Source: Oscillospiraceae bacterium
GTDB taxonomy: Bacteria; Bacillota_A; Clostridia; Oscillospirales; Ruminococcaceae
DNA: 9,257 nucleotides
Assembly: GCA_017440445.1 (NCBI GenBank)
Contig: JAFSHE010000134.1
Location: 1 to 9,257 of the forward strand
Direction of reading: 5' to 3'
Below the pieces are notes generated by a model, which was given only the letters and a program-made list of their open reading frames with translations, made no database searches and was not told the origin of the DNA. The translations under genes and the position numbers were made by a program. This document shows positions 1 through 6,013 of the stretch, in pieces (within the stretch, counting starts at the first letter, position 1; each line of letters starts with the position of its first letter).

Positions 1-810
1 ATAGGTATAATCAAACTCGGACTGAGTAACACTTCTCTGCGGAGGATTCTGCACAAGCATCATATTTCCGTGACGTTGTACTATCGTTCTTCCGTATACC
101 TCATCCTGCTCATCATATTGTTTCCGACAAGCCTTGGCATAGGCTTTTTTATTGGTGCTGACGATCTCGAACGAGTCGCACTGTACAGCACCGATCGGTG
201 TGTTTTCAGGCTTTGTAAGGTAGCATGTTCCACGCAGTTCATGCATTTCCGACAGCTTCATTCCAGCTTTTATATTATTGAGTATCTCTGAAATCGTGAC
301 CTCGCCCATTCCATACATCAGAAGGTCTGCCTTGCAATCTACAAGCACGGAGGGCATTACGCTGTCACTCCAATAATCGTAGTGTGCAAAACGTCGCAAA
401 GACGCTTCAAGACCGCCCACGGCTATCTCAACATCAGGGAAAAGCTGCTTCAGCTTACGGCAGTAGACTGTAAGCGCACGGTCGGGTCGCTTTCCTCCCC
501 TGCCTCCTGCGGAATATGCATCATCATTTCGCTTTTTCAGAGCAACGGTATAATTCGATACCATACTATCGATATTTCCACCTGAAACCATGAAAGCATA
601 CTTAGGCTTTCCAAGCTTCATATAATCAGCGTCGTTTACAGGCTGTGCGATCATTCCGACAGTAAATCCAGCCGCTTCGATCAGACGTGATATTATCGCA
701 ATTCCGAAAGTAGGGTGATCGATATACGCATCACCCGTAAAGCAGATAAAATCAAGCTGATCTATCCCACGTTCTATCATATCCTGTCTGGACACAGGCA
801 AAAAAGGCAT
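1..810 (-). CDS. ygiQ: YgiQ-family radical SAM protein (UPF0313), N-terminal part
   Basis: I translated the minus strand from the ATG at 810; the frame stays open for 270 codons to the left edge, so the C-terminal half is missing. The protein begins MPFLPVSRQDMIERGIDQLD, then FICFTGDAYIDHPTFGIAII, SRLIEAAGFTVGMIAQP, a GGRGGKRPDRA segment and GGLEASLRRFAHYDYWSD. This is the characteristic N-terminal domain of YgiQ proteins, which are usually 600-740 residues. It ends near VQNPPQRSVTQSEFDY, just before the point where the family's radical SAM CxxxCxxC cluster normally follows, so the cluster is outside the window. The start is supported by GGAGG with 7 bases of spacing. The gene follows the translocase gene by 59 bases on the same strand and is probably the distal gene of that operon. 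The biological role of the family is not well established; the radical SAM chemistry is inferred from the family, not seen here. Confidence 0.9.
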   Translation of the reverse strand, partial: MPFLPVSRQDMIERGIDQLDFICFTGDAYIDHPTFGIAIISRLIEAAGFTVGMIAQPVNDADYMKLGKPKYAFMVSGGNIDSMVSNYTVALKKRNDDAYSAGGRGGKRPDRALTVYCRKLKQLFPDVEIAVGGLEASLRRFAHYDYWSDSVMPSVLVDCKADLLMYGMGEVTISEILNNIKAGMKLSEMHELRGTCYLTKPENTPIGAVQCDSFEIVSTNKKAYAKACRKQYDEQDEVYGRTIVQRHGNMMLVQNPPQRSVTQSEFDYTY

Positions 811-842
811 ACAATTTCCTCCATTATGCAATATTTAACTTT

Positions 843-865
843 GAGGGCGAACAGCGTCCGCCCTC
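843..865 (-). other. Intercistronic GC-rich hairpin between the translocase gene and ygiQ
   Basis: On the minus strand the sequence GAGGGCGGAC-GCT-GTTCGCCCTC folds into a 10-bp stem (one G-T wobble) with a 3-base loop. It starts 4 bases after the translocase stop codon. No T-run follows on either strand (AAAGTTAAAT on the transcribed side), so a normal intrinsic terminator is not supported. It may protect or process the mRNA 3' end, or act as a weak or Rho-assisted terminator that lowers ygiQ expression. Confidence 0.55.
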
Positions 866-869
866 GATC

Positions 870-3719
870 TTATTTCTCCTGAAGCTTTCGCTCGTACCAT
901 TCCTGCTTTGTCATAAGGACCTGACGGGGCTTGCTTCCTTCAAAGGGACCAACGATACCCATCTTTTCCATGGTATCGATAAGGCGTGCTGCTCTGCCGT
1001 ATCCTAACTTCAACGCACGCTGAAGTGAGGATGTACTTGCAATTCCTGCTTCTACAACAAGAGCGATAGCCTCCTCAAGCTTTTCGTCAGTGTCGTCAAT
1101 ATCTCCGTCAGAGGATGATGAACCACCTTTTCCATCAGCAGAATTGACCATTTCAGTCTGGCGCTCGATCTCCTCCATGATGCTTTCATCATACTCGGCT
1201 GCAAATGTCTGTTTGATAAACTCAACAATACGCTCGACTTCTTTATCGGAAACAAAGCATCCCTGCACACGGACAGGCTTCGGCATTCCGACAGGCATAT
1301 AAAGCATATCACCGTTTCCGAGGAGCTTTTCCGCACCGCCAGCGTCAAGAATAACACGGCTATCCATCTGGGAAGCCACCATAAGTGCAATACGGCTAGG
1401 GATATTTGCCTTGATAAGTCCTGTAACAACATTGACCGTAGGTCTTTGTGTAGCGATAACAAGATGCATACCCGCTGCTCTTGCCATCTGTGCAAGTCTT
1501 ACGATACTGTCCTCAACATCCTTAGGCGATGCCATCATGAGGTCGGCAAGCTCATCAATAAAGATAACAATGTGCGACATCTTTTTCAGACCGCTGTTAG
1601 GGTCAGCCGAAAGCTCATTAAAGCCACCGAAATCACGGACATTGTTCTCTGAGAAAAGCTTATATCTGTTAAGCATCTCATTTACGGCCCATGCAAGCGC
1701 ACCAGCTGCCTTTTTGGCATCTGTTACAACGGGGATCAGCAGATGCGGGATGCCGTTATACATCATGAATTCGACCTTTTTGGGATCTACCATTATAAGT
1801 CGCACATCCTCGGGAGTGGACTTCATGAGGATACTCATGATAATCGAGTTTACGCATACAGATTTACCTGAACCTGTTGTACCAGCAATAAGAAGATGTG
1901 GCATTTTCGCAACATTACATGTTACCATGTTACCGCCGATATCTTTACCAAGCACTGTTTCAAGCTTCTTGTCAAAGCTCTTTTTGAACTCTGCGTTATC
2001 AACAAGTTCACGGAAATATACAGTGTCCTTCTGTCTGTTAGGGACCTCTATTCCGACAGCCGCCTTGTTAGGGATAGGTGCCTCGATACGAACTCCCGCT
2101 GCTGCGAGATTAAGTGCGATATCATCCACAAGATTGGTTATCTTGGATATCTTTACGCCAGGTGCAGGCTGAAGCTCATATCTTGTAACTGAAGGACCTC
2201 TGCTTACCCCGACGATCTTGGTTTGTACACCAAAGCTCTTTAGTGTATCAACAAGAGTTTCGGAATTCTTTTTGATCTCAGTGTCAATATCCTGCTGAGG
2301 TATCTTATTTTCGATAGGATTAAGCAATGTCACAGGCGGAAGTGTATAAACCTCGCTAAGCTTTATCTGCTGTGTATCCTGCGAAACAGGTTTATGTACA
2401 ACAGGTGCTACCTGCGGTTTTGATTCTGTTATTTTCTTTTCGGGCGCAAGCTTATCAGGCTGCATTATCGTGGGTATCTTGCCACGCATAGGTTGTATTT
2501 CCTCAACAGGCGGCTCCTTTATTACAACATCGTCAATATCAAACGGAAGCTCTGCCTCGTCAGATGTAGAAATATCTTCTACAGGAGCATCGACTATCTT
2601 CTTGACAGGAACTACTTCCTTGCTGTCCGAATTAAATCGATTAATGGCATCAAGAATAGGTACTAATTCGCCGTCTGTATCTTCAAGAGGATCCTTTTTC
2701 TTCTCCTCCTCTGCTTCAATGACGGCTTTATTCTTTTGCAGAATGAAATCCTGGAGAGCACGCATGTATTCCTCGCTCTCCTCGGTCTGCTCCTGAAGTA
2801 TATTTGTTTCCTCAACCTTTTCAGGCTCTTTCTTTTCATTAGGAATTGTCTTTCCTGCCGCATCAGGAGTTACTGATGGCTTATCATTGTCCTCCTCGAC
2901 ACTGCGTGCAATTCTTCTGAAACGTTCAGCATTCTGTTTTTCTTCTAATTCGTTTTCTATCTCTGCAAGAATACGCTCCTGTTCAAGGCGCTCAAATTCT
3001 TCCTCAGCGATTGCCTTTTCCTCAGCACGACGCTTATGATGCTCAACAGCCTTGTTCTTTGTCTTTTTAATCGGGTCTGAAAGCTTATGGACAAAGTCTG
3101 CAACGGTTATCTTGGAGAGGATAAGGAAGTAAACAAGAGCCAGAAGGATAATGATTATTCCTGCACCTACCTGTCCAAGAAGCAGCAAAAGCTCGCCAAT
3201 GAACAGAGCTAATACACCGCCTCCGCGGAATTCATAACCGTCTACATACAGATCTGCAAAGAAATCAAAGAAACCATCCGATTTTGGCGCACCGACTGAA
3301 AATATCTGTACAGCAGCGCTTATCAGGAGTGCGAGAAGGACAAGCGCAATAACCATGTGACGGATGGTCTTAGCGGGTCTATTTGACGAAACAAGAACAG
3401 CGATATAAACCATCGAGGGTCCGATTATGTATGCCGAATATCCGAACATTCCGTGCATAAAATCAAAGATCGCATGCCAGCCTTCTCCTGTAACTCCGGG
3501 AATTACTGCACAGAGAGTAAGAAATATTCCTACCGCAAAAAGAACAACCGATGTAATATGGCGATTTCTTGTCGCCCTTGCAATTGCCTCCTCACGTCTG
3601 CGGATAGTTTCCTGCTCTATTGCCTTTTTTGATCTTGTTTTAGCTGTCGAGCCGCTTCTTGTCCCACTTTTAGTAGGTGCTGCTTTTGTATTTTTTGATG
3701 TATTTTTCTTTTCAGCCAT
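870..3719 (-). CDS. spoIIIE: DNA translocase of the SpoIIIE/FtsK family
   Basis: A 949-residue ATP-driven double-stranded DNA pump at the division or sporulation septum. The order of parts is: a basic N-terminus (1-53); four to five hydrophobic segments (about 55-75, 92-112, 121-142 and a long stretch 166-204); a charged, glutamate/lysine- and proline-rich linker (about 215-450); and the alpha/beta motor with [10 protein letters not shown] (507-516), Walker A GTTGSGKS (613-620), DPKKVEF (645-651), Walker B IVIFIDE (717-723) and [12 protein letters not shown] (756-767). The DNA-reading gamma winged helix is at about 878-940, with [16 protein letters not shown]. The length is typical and all motor motifs are intact. 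The ATG at 3719 has AGGAAG 7 bases upstream, and only 20 bases separate it from uppP. The upstream tepA-ylzJ pair matches the B. subtilis spoIIIE neighbourhood, which is why I prefer SpoIIIE over a general FtsK; the sequence alone cannot exclude a vegetative role. Confidence 0.96.
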   Translation of the reverse strand: MAEKKNTSKNTKAAPTKSGTRSGSTAKTRSKKAIEQETIRRREEAIARATRNRHITSVVLFAVGIFLTLCAVIPGVTGEGWHAIFDFMHGMFGYSAYIIGPSMVYIAVLVSSNRPAKTIRHMVIALVLLALLISAAVQIFSVGAPKSDGFFDFFADLYVDGYEFRGGGVLALFIGELLLLLGQVGAGIIIILLALVYFLILSKITVADFVHKLSDPIKKTKNKAVEHHKRRAEEKAIAEEEFERLEQERILAEIENELEEKQNAERFRRIARSVEEDNDKPSVTPDAAGKTIPNEKKEPEKVEETNILQEQTEESEEYMRALQDFILQKNKAVIEAEEEKKKDPLEDTDGELVPILDAINRFNSDSKEVVPVKKIVDAPVEDISTSDEAELPFDIDDVVIKEPPVEEIQPMRGKIPTIMQPDKLAPEKKITESKPQVAPVVHKPVSQDTQQIKLSEVYTLPPVTLLNPIENKIPQQDIDTEIKKNSETLVDTLKSFGVQTKIVGVSRGPSVTRYELQPAPGVKISKITNLVDDIALNLAAAGVRIEAPIPNKAAVGIEVPNRQKDTVYFRELVDNAEFKKSFDKKLETVLGKDIGGNMVTCNVAKMPHLLIAGTTGSGKSVCVNSIIMSILMKSTPEDVRLIMVDPKKVEFMMYNGIPHLLIPVVTDAKKAAGALAWAVNEMLNRYKLFSENNVRDFGGFNELSADPNSGLKKMSHIVIFIDELADLMMASPKDVEDSIVRLAQMARAAGMHLVIATQRPTVNVVTGLIKANIPSRIALMVASQMDSRVILDAGGAEKLLGNGDMLYMPVGMPKPVRVQGCFVSDKEVERIVEFIKQTFAAEYDESIMEEIERQTEMVNSADGKGGSSSSDGDIDDTDEKLEEAIALVVEAGIASTSSLQRALKLGYGRAARLIDTMEKMGIVGPFEGSKPRQVLMTKQEWYERKLQEK

Positions 3720-3739
3720 TTTATTACTTCCTTTTCAAA

Positions 3740-4612
3740 TTAACCGTTAATCAGCGACATAAGTGTATTACCAGTTACGTGTTCCCATGTACCAGCAGCA
3801 ACACAGGCAATTCCAAGAATTAAGGTATATACACCAAATATTCTAAATCTATCCTTCTTAAGTAACCACGATACAAGCTTTATCGCAAGAAAACCAACGA
3901 CTGCTGCAACAACAAATCCGATTCCAAGGGCTACCCAATCAAGCTCCATGTCAGATCTTAACGCATCACCAAGCTCAAGAACACTTCCGCCAAGTATTGC
4001 AGGTATGCCAAGAATGAATGCAAATGTTACGGCTGTCTGCTTTTCCAGTCCACAGAAAAGTCCTGCAGCGGTTGTTGAGCCCGAACGTGATACACCCGGG
4101 AAAAGCGCTACACATTGAAACAGACCAACTGTCAGGCCGTCACGTAGCTTCATATCTTCTCCAAGCTTCTTTCCATGGCTACATTTGTCGGAGAAAAACA
4201 GCAGCATAGCCGTGAACAGGAAAGCAACACCCTCAAAAACGATATCGCCATCGCCCTGACGTCCGGTAAAGAATTCCTCAAAAAGATATACGGGAACAAG
4301 TATCAGTGTTGCAAATATCACCATGAACATCATGCGTCTTGTACCGTTCATGTTTTTCCAGGAAAACTTACCTGTGAAGATATCTCCGATTGTAAAGAAA
4401 AACTCCTTTATCATTCCCCATATCGTATCCCAGAATGCAACAAATACGGCAACCAATGTACCGAGATGCAGCACAATGGAAAGAATAAGCGCAGCCTCAC
4501 CATCGATTCCTGTTACATGCTGTAAAACAGACAAATGACCTGAACTTGATACAGGAAGGAATTCTGTCAAACCCTGTACCACTGCCTGAATAATAACTGT
4601 TATGTAATCCAT
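3740..4612 (-). CDS. uppP: Undecaprenyl-diphosphatase UppP (BacA)
   Basis: A 290-residue integral membrane enzyme that removes a phosphate from undecaprenyl diphosphate, recycling the lipid carrier for peptidoglycan and other envelope polymers; overexpression in this family gives bacitracin resistance. It has the two family signatures: QGLTEFLPVSSSGHL (13-27) and PGVSRSGST (172-180) with the catalytic arginine at 176. Hydrophobic segments fill much of the chain (about 41-62, 94-110, 126-140, 192-212, 226-250 and 259-274). At the position of E. coli Glu17 there is Gln13, while the second glutamate (E17 here) is kept. The ATG at 4612 has AAGGGG 7 bases upstream. The gene lies between ylzJ (47 bases upstream) and the translocase (20 bases downstream), so it is probably co-transcribed. 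The assignment is firm. Confidence 0.96.
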   Translation of the reverse strand: MDYITVIIQAVVQGLTEFLPVSSSGHLSVLQHVTGIDGEAALILSIVLHLGTLVAVFVAFWDTIWGMIKEFFFTIGDIFTGKFSWKNMNGTRRMMFMVIFATLILVPVYLFEEFFTGRQGDGDIVFEGVAFLFTAMLLFFSDKCSHGKKLGEDMKLRDGLTVGLFQCVALFPGVSRSGSTTAAGLFCGLEKQTAVTFAFILGIPAILGGSVLELGDALRSDMELDWVALGIGFVVAAVVGFLAIKLVSWLLKKDRFRIFGVYTLILGIACVAAGTWEHVTGNTLMSLING

Positions 4613-4633
4613 ATATTTTCCCCTTTATGTACT

Positions 4634-4651
4634 GACCTGCACACGCAGGTC
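4634..4651 (-). other. Intercistronic hairpin upstream of uppP
   Basis: GACCTGC and GCAGGTC form a perfect 7-bp inverted repeat around a 4-base loop, between the ylzJ stop and the uppP ribosome-binding site. On the transcribed (minus) strand it is followed by AGTACATAAAGGGG with no T-run, so it is not a good terminator. It may be an mRNA processing or stabilising element that separates tepA-ylzJ from the downstream genes. Confidence 0.5.
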
Positions 4652-4659
4652 TAATTTTG

Positions 4660-4854
4660 TCAAGTATAGTATCTGAAAGGTTGGTTTTCTGCCTTTAGAT
4701 ATTCAGCAGGATCAGTAGATATGATCCTGCGAAGCTGTCGCCTTCCGTTTACGGTGATATACTCCGCATATCCGTTGGAAGTTTTTTGTAAATCAGTACT
4801 GATAGCCTCGTGACTTGCGAATACATCATCCAGGCTTACAATGGTGTGTATCAT
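4660..4854 (-). CDS. ylzJ: YlzJ-like small protein
   Basis: A 64-residue protein beginning [14 protein letters not shown], which resembles the start of the YlzJ-like family (typically M-I-x-x-T-I-V-P-L-E-x-V-F). The rest contains [20 protein letters not shown] and a tyrosine-rich end. No membrane segment or catalytic motif is visible, and the family's function is unknown. Context is the stronger evidence: B. subtilis ylzJ lies between tepA (ymfB) and spoIIIE, and here the gene directly follows the TepA-like gene and precedes the translocase, with uppP inserted. Its ATG overlaps the upstream TGA as ATGA, so translation is probably coupled. A GGAG lies 9 bases upstream, inside the last codons of the protease gene. 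Confidence 0.8.
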   Translation of the reverse strand: MIHTIVSLDDVFASHEAISTDLQKTSNGYAEYITVNGRRQLRRIISTDPAEYLKAENQPFRYYT

Positions 4855-5681
4855 CGTTCACCGCTCCAGTCTACGGAATTATAATCAACTGATGCGGTAG
4901 CGCCTCGTGGTTTACTTCGGGTTATTCCGGAAACCGACTTATTATTCGCAGTTTTTTTCCTTGTTGAAGCCGATTTCGCACGCTTTAGCGGCTTTTTTCC
5001 ATCATTTTCAATAAGCTCATACAGACATTCAACAGCGTCAGACAAGCCACCAAGACAGTCGATAAGACCCTCCTTTACAGCCGTTTCGCCATTCACAACA
5101 GAACCGACGTCCATAACAAGCTCATCCTTTTCCATCATCAGTTCACGAAAACGCTTGGAAGATATCTTACTGTTATCAGTAACAAATTTTGTTATTCTGT
5201 CCTGCATCTTTTCAAAGTAAGACATAGTCTGGGGTACACCCAGTACCATTCCATTCATACGCACAGGATGAATCGTCATCGTAGCGGACGGAACAATATA
5301 GCTTACCTTGGCGCTGACAGCCAACGGAACTCCAATGGAATGTCCTCCACCAACAACAATAGAAACCGTAGGCTTTGACATCCCCGCAATAAGCTCAGAT
5401 ATGGCCAGTCCTGCCTCAACATCTCCGCCAACAGTATTCAACACGATCAAAAGTCCCTCTATGCTCCTGTCTTCCTCAATGGCAACAAGTGCGGGAATGA
5501 TATGCTCGTACTTTGTTGTCTTGTTCTGGGGCGGCAGGATATAGTGTCCCTCGATCTGTCCTATTATAGTCAGACAGTGAATATTATGACGTGCGTTTAT
5601 GGATGCGATTATACCGTTGTCATCCTGATGATTCTGCTCCTCAGGCTCTGTGCAATTGTTTTCATCGTTCAAAAAAATCAC
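4851..5681 (-). CDS. tepA: ClpP-like serine protease of the TepA/YmfB family
   Basis: A 276-residue S14-type (ClpP fold) protein of the TepA group; B. subtilis TepA was described as translocation-enhancing, but its true substrates are unclear. The core is [20 protein letters not shown] (81-100), [14 protein letters not shown] (111-124) with likely nucleophile Ser115, [12 protein letters not shown] (133-144) with likely His138, and [19 protein letters not shown] (190-208) with Asp191 as the probable third residue. No signal peptide or membrane segment is visible. After about 225 a lysine/arginine-rich, low-complexity tail of some 50 residues extends past the protease domain. The outermost start is GTG at 5681, but GGAAGG directly abuts it. 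TTG at 5672 lies 9 bases from the same GGAAGG and is the better start, giving 273 residues. This is the first gene of the leftward operon and overlaps ylzJ by 4 bases. Confidence 0.92.
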   Translation of the reverse strand: MIFLNDENNCTEPEEQNHQDDNGIIASINARHNIHCLTIIGQIEGHYILPPQNKTTKYEHIIPALVAIEEDRSIEGLLIVLNTVGGDVEAGLAISELIAGMSKPTVSIVVGGGHSIGVPLAVSAKVSYIVPSATMTIHPVRMNGMVLGVPQTMSYFEKMQDRITKFVTDNSKISSKRFRELMMEKDELVMDVGSVVNGETAVKEGLIDCLGGLSDAVECLYELIENDGKKPLKRAKSASTRKKTANNKSVSGITRSKPRGATASVDYNSVDWSGER

Positions 5682-5687
5682 CCTTCC
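5682..5687 (-). promoter_or_regulatory. tepA Shine-Dalgarno that decides the start codon
   Basis: GGAAGG on the minus strand is the only good Shine-Dalgarno near the beginning of the tepA frame. It touches the GTG at 5681 with no spacer, which is unfavourable, and is 9 bases from the in-frame TTG at 5672. An in-frame TAA lies just upstream, so no earlier start exists. Four of its six bases (GGAA, 5684-5687) lie in the 3' arm of the hairpin at 5684-5717. Confidence 0.6.
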
Positions 5688-5717
5688 GAAATATTATATA
5701 CATATATTATTTCGGAA
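5684..5717 (-). repeat. Imperfect inverted repeat covering the tepA ribosome-binding site
   Basis: Two 17-base arms (5684-5700 and 5701-5717) match at 15 of 17 positions when one is reverse-complemented. TTCCGAAATA pairs with TATTTCGGAA as a continuous 10-bp stem; after one mismatch, an AU-rich extension leads to a short loop. In the minus-strand transcript the 3' arm contains GGAA of the tepA Shine-Dalgarno, so the folded form would partly mask it. A run of seven T begins 6 bases after the stem, which is too far for a typical terminator but could suit pausing. Confidence 0.7.
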
Positions 5718-5775
5718 CAAACGCAGGATATGCAGATATGAAAGAGATAACTTTCAGATCAACAGAAACATCCAT
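5707..5775 (-). CDS. Possible 22-codon leader ORF upstream of tepA
   Basis: On the minus strand, ATG at 5775 opens a 22-codon frame (MDVSVDLKVISFISAYPA and four more residues ending VPK) that stops with TAA at 5709-5707. A weak AAGG (5783-5786) lies 7 bases upstream, a good spacing. The stop codon is inside the 5' arm of the hairpin that masks the tepA Shine-Dalgarno, so a terminating ribosome would cover that arm and could free the site. The peptide has no recognised homology and no run of identical codons typical of amino-acid attenuators. A frame of this length can arise by chance, so it is only a candidate. Confidence 0.3.
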   Translation of the reverse strand: MDVSVDLKVISFISAYPAFVPK

Positions 5776-5848
5776 ATTTTAGCCTTATGATACAGATTAT
5801 GTTAGATAGATTGCATCAGTAATCAATATTATACAACACACCTATTTT

Positions 5849-5877
5849 ATTATATCACATTATGCAAATAATTTCAA
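5849..5877 (-). promoter_or_regulatory. Sigma-A-type promoter for the tepA-ylzJ-uppP-spoIIIE operon
   Basis: On the minus strand, TTGAAA (5872-5877) and a perfect TATAAT (5849-5854) are separated by 17 bases, and TGA directly before the -10 makes it an extended -10 element. Transcription would start near 5842, giving a leader of about 160 bases before tepA. This is the only strong housekeeping-type promoter seen for the leftward genes, and no other obvious one lies between them. Confidence 0.7.
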
Positions 5878-5925
5878 ACTATTTTTGTCTTTTTTTCTGC
5901 AGGTCTATATTTTTTTTGTTCCAAT

Positions 5926-5974
5926 TCATAAGACGTTCCATACAAGCATATACTGCATTGAAAAGCCATACGGA
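5926..5974 (+). promoter_or_regulatory. Candidate sigma-E-type promoters for sipL-spoIVA
   Basis: Two overlapping matches to the Bacillus sigma-E pattern (about kmATATT, 14-15 bases, CATACAxT) are present. The first is TCATAAG (5926-5932), 14 bases, CATATACT (5947-5954). The second is GCATATA (5946-5952), 14 bases, CATACGGA (5967-5974). Either would start transcription some 30-50 bases before sipL. Both downstream genes are expected to be expressed in the mother cell under sigma-E, which supports the reading. Which of the two is used cannot be told from sequence. Confidence 0.45.
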
Positions 5975-5991
5975 CAACACACCGTATACGG
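5966..5991 (+). repeat. Palindrome and small hairpin in the sipL leader
   Basis: CCGTATACGG (5982-5991) is a perfect 10-base palindrome. Its left part CCGTAT can also pair with ATACGG at 5968-5973 across an 8-base loop, so either a DNA dyad or an RNA stem-loop is possible. It lies about 8 bases before the sipL Shine-Dalgarno and overlaps the -10 of one candidate sigma-E promoter. It could be an operator or an RNA element, or chance. Confidence 0.4.
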
Positions 5992-6013
5992 AACTAAAAG
6001 GAGGAATTATTCT

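Larger units (their letters stand above)
5682..6013. other. Divergent intergenic control region
   Basis: These 332 bases separate the leftward tepA operon from the rightward sipL-spoIVA operon. From left to right they hold the tepA Shine-Dalgarno within a hairpin, a possible leader ORF, a sigma-A-type promoter on the minus strand, candidate sigma-E-type promoters on the plus strand, a 10-bp palindrome and the sipL Shine-Dalgarno. The open frame that runs into sipL from 5885 has no credible start signal and is treated as non-coding up to 6013. No RNA gene or known riboswitch was recognised. Confidence 0.75.

Noticed and set aside
1411..2172. A 253-codon open frame on the plus strand inside the translocase gene.
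   Set aside because: It is antisense to the conserved motor domain, has low-complexity Ser/Thr/Ile composition typical of a shadow frame, and no convincing start signal.
3330..3340. GAGAAGG-type sequence that might be a SpoIIIE recognition site.
   Set aside because: Only near matches to GAGAAGGG were seen, on both strands and without strand bias; a short window cannot show the skew such sites need.
5675..5717. The tepA hairpin plus T-run as an intrinsic terminator.
   Set aside because: The T-run begins 6 bases after the stem and lies inside the coding start of tepA; a masking role fits better, although some attenuation cannot be excluded.
5828..5833. A second perfect TATAAT on the minus strand upstream of tepA.
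   Set aside because: At 17 bases upstream the -35 would be GATATA, a poor match, and there is no extended -10, so the promoter at 5849-5877 is preferred.
5885..6013. Upstream extension of the sipL frame from a TTG at 5885.
   Set aside because: There is no Shine-Dalgarno before 5885, whereas AGGAGG lies 9 bases before ATG 6014, where the SPOCS-type N-terminus begins; the extension overlaps candidate promoter elements.
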